Assembly (NCBI GenBank): GCA_019894765.1
Contig: JAGXNT010000099.1
Coordinates: 1 to 8,241, forward strand
Direction: 5' to 3'
DNA from: Candidatus Heimdallarchaeota archaeon
GTDB taxonomy: Archaea > Asgardarchaeota > Heimdallarchaeia > JABLTI01
Length of the DNA stretch: 8,241 bases
Each line of letters opens with the position of its first letter. Position 1 is the first letter of the stretch. The translations under genes were made by a program, and so were the position numbers. Below, in pieces: positions 1 through 4,994 of the stretch. The notes beneath the pieces are model-generated. The model was not told the origin of the DNA and searched no databases. It saw only the letters and a program-made list of their open reading frames with translations.

Positions 1-584
1 ATATCCACTGCATAAATATCTCGAGCACCAAACGCTTTGGCTAACTGGAAAGCAGAAATACCTAAACCACCAAAACCAAAGATTGCCAAGCTTTCACCTG
101 GTTGAAATCGAGTTTTCTTCAGCGCATGAAAGGAAGTTGCAGTTGAACACATCATCACTGCAGCATGATCGAAGGAAACTGAATCTGGGAGCTTGTAAAT
201 ACCTCGAGAAGGAACTGAAATGTATTCAGCGTACCCTCCATCAATGCTTTTTCCAATCATTTTACCCTTTTCACAAAATTGCTCTGTTCCCTTCACACAG
301 TAATAACACTTACCACAAGTAATCATATAGTTAACACAAACACGATCACCTTTCTTGAACCTGGTGACATTTGGACCAACTTCTTCAACTTCTCCTGCAA
401 CCTCATGACCCAAAGTTATTGGAAGGGTATCAACAGACCCAACCCCGTCTCGATAGTGAACATCGGAATGACAAATGCCCGCAGCTTTAATCTTGACTAA
501 TACTTCATCTGCTTTTGGTTCCGGTTTTGGAACTTCTCGATTTTCTAAATCTTTATCAACTTCAATTAATTGGACAGCTTTCAT
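1..584 (-). CDS. Zinc-dependent alcohol dehydrogenase (MDR family), C-terminus off the left edge
   Basis: Cytosolic NAD(P)-dependent oxidoreductase interconverting an alcohol and an aldehyde or ketone; substrate not predictable. The visible 194 codons, starting with ATG at 584, hold the GroES-like catalytic domain and the beginning of the Rossmann fold. Catalytic zinc ligands are Cys38 (GICHSDVH), His60 with Glu61 (LGHEVAGEVEEVG) and Cys146 (MMCSTATSFHAL). The structural zinc lobe is complete: Cys90, 93, 96 and 104 in C-x2-C-x2-C-x7-C spacing. The nucleotide-binding GxGxxG is GFGGLG at 170-175, and Asp194, the last complete codon, ends the second Rossmann strand where an acidic residue usually favours NAD+ over NADP+. 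Family members are about 340-350 residues, so a little under half is missing. It is divergent from the gene at 710. A sorbitol- or hydroxyacyl-type dehydrogenase of the same superfamily remains possible. Confidence 0.93.
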   Translation of the reverse strand, partial: MKAVQLIEVDKDLENREVPKPEPKADEVLVKIKAAGICHSDVHYRDGVGSVDTLPITLGHEVAGEVEEVGPNVTRFKKGDRVCVNYMITCGKCYYCVKGTEQFCEKGKMIGKSIDGGYAEYISVPSRGIYKLPDSVSFDHAAVMMCSTATSFHALKKTRFQPGESLAIFGFGGLGISAFQLAKAFGARDIYAVD

Positions 585-604
585 AACTCGTATTATCACA
601 TTGT

Positions 605-616
605 GCTTTAAAATTG
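605..616 (-). promoter_or_regulatory. Possible TATA box for the alcohol dehydrogenase
   Basis: On the minus strand the run AATTTTAAAG is centred about 27 bases upstream of the ATG at 584. An archaeal TATA box at this distance would start transcription at or within a few bases of the ATG, implying a leaderless or very short-leader mRNA. A weak GTGAT ribosome-binding match also lies just before the ATG. Assigned by eye only. Confidence 0.3.
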
Positions 617-669
617 TTTTTTATGATTAGAAAGATGGATTGATTTTTCAAAAAAATTCATTCACAGAA

Positions 670-682
670 CATTTTTAAAATT
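670..682 (+). promoter_or_regulatory. Possible TATA box for the small membrane protein gene
   Basis: The run ATTTTTAAAATTT at 671-683 is the best TATA-like element before the gene at 710. A start site 25 bases downstream would fall at about 702-706, so the transcript would begin almost on the ribosome-binding sequence. Weak, composition-prone evidence. Confidence 0.25.
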
Positions 683-709
683 TCCAAGAATAAGTAATCA
701 AAAAGGAGG

Positions 710-1072
710 GTGAGAAGAATTAGAGTAAAATTAAGTCACCAGCCGCATTTGACAGAACAAAGAGTGGTTGAAATTATCAGTAGTCGAACAGGATATGCGA
801 AAGGTAGTTACAATCCAGAATGGCACCTAATTAGGAAAAATGCTATGGTTGCTACAACGATTAAAATTTTGCAAAATGAAAATTACACAGAAATTGATGT
901 TGTTGGGAATTTTCCTACATTGGCACTAAGTCTAGTAATGATGCTGCTCTGTTGTACTGGTGTCGGTTTAATTATCTACGTTGTATACATCTTTATCCAT
1001 TTTAATTTTCAAGATGAGATTGTTAATTTCATCAAAAACAATCCCGAGTTTAATCCCATTGAAACACCTTAA
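710..1072 (+). CDS. Small single-helix membrane protein, function unknown
   Basis: I do not recognise this family. The 120-residue product has a soluble amino part (about residues 1-66), likely alpha/beta, beginning with a basic strand and the phrase LSHQPHLTEQ, then one long hydrophobic helix at about 70-97 containing a Cys-Cys pair at 81-82, and a short polar tail (DEIVNFIKNN). There is no signal peptide; the helix is internal. The start is doubtful. The GTG at 710 is itself part of the strong ribosome-binding sequence AAAGGAGGGTGA, leaving no normal spacing. The next in-frame codons offer only ATT at 719 (9 bases after GGAGG) before the conserved-looking LSHQPH segment. Either a rare ATT start or a leaderless GTG start would explain this. 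It stands alone and is convergent with the lipid kinase gene. Confidence 0.7.
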   Translation: MRRIRVKLSHQPHLTEQRVVEIISSRTGYAKGSYNPEWHLIRKNAMVATTIKILQNENYTEIDVVGNFPTLALSLVMMLLCCTGVGLIIYVVYIFIHFNFQDEIVNFIKNNPEFNPIETP

Positions 1073-1141
1073 TAGAAAACAGTCAATAAGAACTCAGTGC
1101 AATTGCTAATGACATAAAACAATGGATAGAAAAATAATTAT

Positions 1142-1164
1142 GGGGAACTAATACTGTGTTCCCT
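1142..1164. terminator. Hairpin between convergent genes
   Basis: GGGAAC at 1143-1148 pairs perfectly with GTTCCC at 1158-1163 around a 9-base loop. T-rich sequence follows on both strands (TTATATTTT on plus; ATAATTATTTTT on minus), so it could end transcription from both the small membrane protein gene and the lipid kinase gene. The stem abuts the kinase stop codon at 1164-1166. The stem is short, so this is a modest call. Confidence 0.4.
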
Positions 1165-2111
1165 TATATTTTAGATACATTAGCCGCGAAAGCATTGCAA
1201 TCCAGCCAGCCTTCTCTTTCGAGGATTTCGTCAGACATTTTGAGAATCTTTAATTTCTTATGCAGACATGTGAACTTAATTGGCAGTTCGCCAACATACT
1301 CGCCCATCGCATGACCATAAATCTTCTTTTTCGATTTGTTAGTAAATGTTACTGTTTTTCCTCGGTAGACATTTACTTTAGGATTTGATAAGTGAGTTCC
1401 TTTTCCTAATTTGGCTGAGGTTATTAGTGTGTCAACAAAACCAGTGTTTCCAACTACCATGATGTCTAATAAGCCATCATCAATGATCGCATTTGGAGTT
1501 ACTAGCATTCCTGCACCAATCATTTGTCCATTGCCAACCATTGCTGTGAGGACTTTTCCTTCCTTTACGATAGTTCCATTGTCGACATCAATCTCCATCA
1601 TTCGAGGTCGATACCTGAAAATGGATCTGACCAAGGCTAAATAATAGACGAATCTAGTTCCACCTTTATTGTAAACTTGTTCAGAGACATCTGCATCTAA
1701 ACCTGCACCAGCAACACCCATGGAATACCGTTGACCATCATTGATATCAATGCAGTCAATTTCTCGTACCTCTTTTCTCTGGAGCATATCAACAAGATCA
1801 TCAAGATTCTTAGTCATCCGAATGTTGAAAGCATTATCGTTACCTCTTCCTACCGGAAGAATGGCTAGAGTACTCTTAAAATTAGCTTGACCGATTCCTG
1901 TAATGACTTCATTAACGGTTCCATCTCCACCATAAGTAGCAATAAGCTTGTGACTTTCACTTGCTTCTTTAGCAATTTCTATAGCATGTCCGCTTTCCGT
2001 TGTCCATTCTATATCAGCTTCAAAACCAGCATTTTCCAATGCTTCCTTATATTCGGGCCATCTTTTTTTTGCTCTACCACTAGATGAGGTAGGGTTACCA
2101 ATAATCTTCAA
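1164..2111 (-). CDS. Diacylglycerol kinase family lipid kinase (DgkB/YegS/BmrU-like)
   Basis: Probable ATP-dependent kinase of a lipid hydroxyl group at the inner face of the membrane. The 315-residue length is typical of single-domain prokaryotic members. The nucleotide-binding lobe carries YGGDGTVNEV at 60-69, the family signature, and PVGRGND at 86-92, equivalent to the usual P-x-GTxND. The second lobe has GVAGAGLDA at 132-140, GNGQMIGAGM at 193-202 and DGLLDI at 212-217, all standard. Near the end the family normally has Asp-Gly-Glu; here it reads AMGEYVGELP (268-277), keeping Gly and the acidic Glu271 but with Met in place of Asp. The start is TTG at 2111, chosen because CAGGAG lies 9 bases upstream. 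Bacterial relatives phosphorylate diacylglycerol; in an archaeon an ether lipid such as archaeol-type diol is an alternative, and NAD kinase or sphingoid kinase relatives share the fold. Substrate not decided by sequence. Confidence 0.9.
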   Translation of the reverse strand: MKIIGNPTSSSGRAKKRWPEYKEALENAGFEADIEWTTESGHAIEIAKEASESHKLIATYGGDGTVNEVITGIGQANFKSTLAILPVGRGNDNAFNIRMTKNLDDLVDMLQRKEVREIDCIDINDGQRYSMGVAGAGLDADVSEQVYNKGGTRFVYYLALVRSIFRYRPRMMEIDVDNGTIVKEGKVLTAMVGNGQMIGAGMLVTPNAIIDDGLLDIMVVGNTGFVDTLITSAKLGKGTHLSNPKVNVYRGKTVTFTNKSKKKIYGHAMGEYVGELPIKFTCLHKKLKILKMSDEILEREGWLDCNAFAANVSKI

Positions 2112-2120
2112 TGATTTTAT

Positions 2121-2126
2121 CTCCTG
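2121..2126 (-). promoter_or_regulatory. Ribosome binding site fixing the TTG start of the lipid kinase
   Basis: On the minus strand CAGGAG precedes the TTG at 2111 by 9 bases. No in-frame ATG or GTG has comparable support, so the TTG start is preferred. Confidence 0.65.
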
Positions 2127-2149
2127 TTTATTTGACTACTAAAATAGTA

Positions 2150-2170
2150 ATAATTTATTTTATTTGGTTT
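2150..2170 (-). promoter_or_regulatory. Possible TATA box of the lipid kinase gene
   Basis: The minus strand reads CCAAATAAAATAAATTATTA here. Centred near 2157, it would place the transcription start near 2131, just upstream of the CAGGAG ribosome binding site. A small perfect inverted repeat (TACTA-AAA-TAGTA, 2137-2149) lies between box and ribosome site and could be an operator. AT-rich sequence makes chance matches likely. Confidence 0.3.
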
Positions 2171-2284
2171 TGTGCTTTATTAGTTCTTTCGGTTTTTTTA
2201 TGTTGTTTTTTGAAAAAATTAGGGGAACTATTCCTTTTCGCAAAAGATTGAAGAATGAAAAAGAAGTATTGTTATTATTTCATT

Positions 2285-2290
2285 GGGTGA
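2285..2290 (+). promoter_or_regulatory. Ribosome binding site fixing the TTG start of the propeller protein
   Basis: GGGTGA is followed after six bases by the TTG at 2297. The signal peptide begins immediately with Lys-Arg-Gln-Lys, so this start gives a complete and well-formed leader. Confidence 0.65.
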
Positions 2291-2296
2291 GCTAAT

Positions 2297-4054
2297 TTGA
2301 AACGACAAAAATTATTATCAATTATGTTTCTAATGATGTTGATTTCTTCATTAGTTACGGTAACAAGTGGAAACGGTCAGATTAAAGATCAAGAGCCAAG
2401 TTTCACTCCACAAGCTATGTATGTCGGAGAAATATGGCGGTACAAAACAGGAGGAAATATTGAGAAATCCTCACCTAATTTCATTGATTTAGATTCTGAT
2501 GGATTCTATGAAATATTGATAGGATCATATGATGATTACCTGTATTGTTTAAGTCATGAAGGTGAACTCGAATGGCGTTTCCATGCAGACGGTAACGTTC
2601 GTACAACACCTACCTTTGCAGATCTTGATGATGATGGAACATTTGAAATTCTGTTTGCATCAAGTGGACACAAATTATATTGCATTAGTCATGAAGGATT
2701 GGAAGAATGGAACTACACCATAAGTGATGAAGAGGCTCAATCATCACCTGCAGTAGGTGACTTGGACGGAGATGGAACTTTAGAAATACTGGTTCAATCC
2801 AATAGTGATTATCTCTATTGCATCGATCATACCGGAGGTCTAGAGTGGCGTTTCATAACTAATAATACTGGTTTGGCATCCTCACCAGCTTTAGGAGATC
2901 TGGATTCAGATGGAACTCTTGAAGTGTTGGTAGGATCTTATCGACCAAGCACTGATTATCTTTACTGTATCAATCACACCGGTGGTATGGAATGGCAATA
3001 TCCTATTAGTGTAGGGACTATCGGAACTTCTCCAGCAATTGCGGATGTTAACAATGATTCGATACTAGAAGTAGTTATTGGATGCGATGACGGTATAGTT
3101 TATTGTGTGAATCAAACAGGGGGTAATGTCTGGATATCAGGGATTCATCCAGGCTTTTGGATTGAATCCTCAGTAACAATAGCAGATGTATCTGGAGATG
3201 GCATACCTGAGGTGTTAGTTGGATGTGTAGATGGAATCGTATATTGTCTGAATACAAGTCAAGGGAGCATCTTGTGGACTTATGACACAGGAACTTCGGT
3301 TGTTTCTTCTGCTTGTGTTGCAGATTTGGATGGAGATGGAACAGTTGAGGTTCTGATAGGTTCTAAAAGTAACTCTCTTTACTGTTTGAACCATGCAGGA
3401 GGACTTGAGTGGAGTTTCGCAACAAATGGTTTTGTTGATTCTTCACCTACGGTAGTTGATTTGAATCACGATGGAATACTAGAAATTCTTGTTGGATCAA
3501 ATGATAACAATGTTTACTGCTTAAAGCTCTATGGTGTGACTGTTTCTGGAGAAGCACCTTGGTATAAGCACCGTGGATCTGTTTTTAACACAGGTCGGAT
3601 GGATTCTGATAGTGATTTGCTAGATGATTATTCCGAGGATTACTATGGAACACTGTCAAATAATAACGATTCCGACAGTGATGGACTCACAGATGGCAAG
3701 GAACTCTTACTATATGGAACAGATCAAGTGTTAGCGGATTCCGATAGCGACGGACTCATAGATGGAGTCGAAGTTAACACATATAATACAGATCCCCTTA
3801 ATACTGATTCGGATTCAGACGGTCTCACAGATGGCGAGGAAGTAAATACTCTAGGAACAGATCCGGCAAATGCAGACACGGATAGCGATGGTTTCAGTGA
3901 TAGTCAGGAAATCCTCTTTGGAACAGATCCTCTTGATCCAAATGACTTTCCAACTCCAAACCCCCTCAGATATTGGTCAGCTATAGGCGCAAGTGTCGTT
4001 CTTTTAATCTCAACATTAGTTTTCATCGGAATTGCTTTTCTGAAGCGTCGCTAA
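2297..4054 (+). CDS. Secreted eight-repeat beta-propeller protein with thrombospondin-type-3 repeats and C-terminal membrane anchor
   Basis: Surface protein of unknown partner. A signal peptide (KRQK, then a hydrophobic core at about 6-22, cleavage near 24-27) is followed by eight repeats of about 46 residues spanning 43-410. Each has an FG-GAP/VCBS-like calcium loop (DLDSDG, DLDDDG, DLDGDG and variants), an E-I/V-L strand, then a Tyr-Cys and a PQQ-like G-LEW turn. The blade cysteines are 84, 129, 175, 224, 270, 317, 363 and 408. A final W-Y-K-H-R-G segment near 421 may close the ring. Then come five DSDSDG-type thrombospondin-3 repeats starting at 436, 458, 481, 504 and 527, a nearly exact 23-residue period, probably a calcium-stiffened stalk. 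A hydrophobic helix at 559-582 ending KRR anchors the protein with the propeller outside. N-x-S/T sequons (139, 189, 226, 253, 272, 319) suit archaeal N-glycosylation. Likely roles are binding or adhesion; no catalytic residues were recognised. Confidence 0.9.
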   Translation: MKRQKLLSIMFLMMLISSLVTVTSGNGQIKDQEPSFTPQAMYVGEIWRYKTGGNIEKSSPNFIDLDSDGFYEILIGSYDDYLYCLSHEGELEWRFHADGNVRTTPTFADLDDDGTFEILFASSGHKLYCISHEGLEEWNYTISDEEAQSSPAVGDLDGDGTLEILVQSNSDYLYCIDHTGGLEWRFITNNTGLASSPALGDLDSDGTLEVLVGSYRPSTDYLYCINHTGGMEWQYPISVGTIGTSPAIADVNNDSILEVVIGCDDGIVYCVNQTGGNVWISGIHPGFWIESSVTIADVSGDGIPEVLVGCVDGIVYCLNTSQGSILWTYDTGTSVVSSACVADLDGDGTVEVLIGSKSNSLYCLNHAGGLEWSFATNGFVDSSPTVVDLNHDGILEILVGSNDNNVYCLKLYGVTVSGEAPWYKHRGSVFNTGRMDSDSDLLDDYSEDYYGTLSNNNDSDSDGLTDGKELLLYGTDQVLADSDSDGLIDGVEVNTYNTDPLNTDSDSDGLTDGEEVNTLGTDPANADTDSDGFSDSQEILFGTDPLDPNDFPTPNPLRYWSAIGASVVLLISTLVFIGIAFLKRR

Positions 4055-4068
4055 AAACCGATTTATAT

Positions 4069-4091
4069 GGAGAAAGCGTTTTGCTTTCTTC
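4069..4091. terminator. Hairpin terminator between convergent genes
   Basis: GGAGAAAGC (4069-4077) pairs with GCTTTCTTC (4083-4091) around a GTTTT loop: nine pairs with one G-T wobble. On the plus strand it is followed by GATTTTTTC and further T runs, and sits 15 bases after the propeller-protein stop codon. On the minus strand it lies 14 bases past the methyltransferase stop, followed by few T residues, so it mainly serves the plus-strand gene. Confidence 0.6.
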
Positions 4092-4104
4092 AATTTGATT
4101 TTTT

Positions 4105-4728
4105 CTAGATTTTTTTAACGATGCAATCAATATAACTCGCTTCATAATCCTTCCAAAGGGTTGGTAAACGTATGTGACGATTCTCCAAAAGAATGATTTC
4201 CCACCCATCAAAAAATTCTGCTGCTTCAAGGTGATCCTCAAGAAACAAACGGTATCTTTCTGATCCATCATCATTTAGCAAAACAAATTCCCCTTTTCCA
4301 AGTTCTTTTCCTTCCCCGTAGTATCCATCATCAAAAGTCATGAAATTCACATAGAACAGGCCACCTTTTTTTAGCACTCTTCTAACTTCAGAAATTGCTT
4401 TTCTTGTGCCTTTCTTTAGTAAATGAAAGATGGTATTATAAGAGTAAATAAAACCAAACGACTCGTCTTCATAAGGTAACTCTTGCATATCACTCTGTTT
4501 AAGGTTCAATTTCATTCCATTTTCTTGAGAGAATTCTTCTGCTAGTTTTATCTGTTCTTCAGAGATATCGATTCCATGTGTTTCATATCCATAATCATGG
4601 AACAAGCCTAGTGGCGGTGTTTTTCCTCCTGCTCCGCAATCAAGAACTTTCTTTTCTACGTCTTTTGCAAAATGATTGATATAGAATAAAAACTTGTGAA
4701 TTGGTGCCGGATAGATTATTGGTTCCAC
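4105..4728 (-). CDS. Class I SAM-dependent methyltransferase (Methyltransf_11/25 type)
   Basis: Cytosolic methyltransferase; acceptor unknown. From GTG at 4728 the protein has 207 residues. The Rossmann motif I is VLDCGAGG (28-35), the acidic residue contacting the SAM ribose is Asp54 in GIDIS, and the adenine-side motif is SDMQELPYEDESF (79-91) followed by a hydrophobic strand IYSYNTIFHL. The post-I segments VRRVLKKGGLFYVNF (115-129) are typical of small-molecule or lipid/quinone methyltransferases. The more upstream in-frame GTG at 4737 lies inside the ribosome binding sequence AAGGTGAT; the GTG at 4728 is five bases after AGGTGA and is preferred. The C-terminal third (DDGSERYRLFLEDHLEAAEF) is longer than the bare fold and probably shapes the acceptor pocket. 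It is divergent from the membrane EEP gene but not obviously functionally linked to it. Confidence 0.87.
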   Translation of the reverse strand: MEPIIYPAPIHKFLFYINHFAKDVEKKVLDCGAGGKTPPLGLFHDYGYETHGIDISEEQIKLAEEFSQENGMKLNLKQSDMQELPYEDESFGFIYSYNTIFHLLKKGTRKAISEVRRVLKKGGLFYVNFMTFDDGYYGEGKELGKGEFVLLNDDGSERYRLFLEDHLEAAEFFDGWEIILLENRHIRLPTLWKDYEASYIDCIVKKI

Positions 4729-4732
4729 TTGT

Positions 4733-4740
4733 ATCACCTT
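4733..4740 (-). promoter_or_regulatory. Ribosome binding site deciding the methyltransferase start
   Basis: The minus strand reads AAGGTGAT here, matching the 16S 3' end. It overlaps the GTG at 4737 and sits five bases before the GTG at 4728, favouring the latter. An inverted repeat (TTAGGA 4739-4744 with TCCTAA 4763-4768) puts the second arm of a possible mRNA stem right against this site. Confidence 0.6.
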
Positions 4741-4807
4741 AGGAATCCTGTTAAGTAAGAAATCCTAACAACGGTTTGCATAAAAGTTCCTATTACAATT
4801 AGAATAC

Positions 4808-4820
4808 GTTTAAATAAATC
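4808..4820 (-). promoter_or_regulatory. Possible TATA box of the methyltransferase gene
   Basis: The minus strand reads GATTTATTTAAAC, a reasonable archaeal TATA box. Transcription would begin near 4787, giving a leader of about 60 bases that contains two AGGATT copies and the potential stem next to the ribosome binding site. Confidence 0.35.
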
Positions 4821-4875
4821 AAAACCAAATGTCTTTTTGAGGGTGTTATTTAAAATTCAGAGTTCTTTGTTATGA

Positions 4876-4889
4876 TAATTTATTAAATC
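4876..4889 (+). promoter_or_regulatory. Possible TATA box of the membrane EEP gene
   Basis: TAATTTATTAAATC is TATA-like; a start near 4910 would leave a leader of about 85 bases that includes the inverted repeat at 4940-4957. A second candidate, TTATTTAAAA at 4847-4856, cannot be excluded. Confidence 0.35.
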
Positions 4890-4939
4890 GAAACATGAGA
4901 TAGGACTTTTACCCTTCTTAGAATCTGATTAGATCTTTG

Positions 4940-4957
4940 CTCTAACGTTTGTTAGAG
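4940..4957. repeat. Perfect inverted repeat in the leader of the membrane EEP gene
   Basis: CTCTAAC at 4940-4946 and GTTAGAG at 4951-4957 are exact complements around a four-base GTTT spacer, 38 bases before the ATG at 4995. It may be a binding site for a dimeric repressor or a small 5'-leader hairpin. No T run follows, so it is not a normal terminator. Confidence 0.6.
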
Positions 4958-4994
4958 AAGAAAAAAACACAGGAAAACATAAGGAGGAAAATAT

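Noticed and set aside
83..500. Plus-strand open frames at 83-322 and 279-500
   Set aside because: They lie opposite the alcohol dehydrogenase, whose zinc and nucleotide motifs are complete on the minus strand; their own translations show no domain.
1090..1134. Short open tail after the small membrane protein gene, translating as ELSAIANDIKQWIEK
   Set aside because: It resembles a helical protein end but is only 15 codons after a stop in its own frame; too short to call a frameshifted extension or a remnant.
1411..2087. Plus-strand open frames at 1411-1644 and 1887-2087
   Set aside because: Antisense shadows of the lipid kinase, with no ribosome binding site or recognisable motif.
1142..2230. 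GGGGAACTA occurs at both 1142-1150 and 2222-2230, flanking the lipid kinase gene
   Set aside because: Nine bases only, with unrelated surroundings; likely chance rather than the ends of a mobile element.
3075..3257. Minus-strand open frame inside the propeller gene
   Set aside because: Antisense of a repeat region under clear protein-level constraint on the plus strand.
3960..4054. C-terminal helix of the propeller protein as an archaeosortase sorting signal
   Set aside because: There is no PGF or similar tripeptide before the helix; it fits a plain membrane anchor.
4023..4274. Minus-strand open frame crossing the end of the methyltransferase gene
   Set aside because: It overlaps the methyltransferase in another frame and runs through the intergenic hairpin into the propeller gene.
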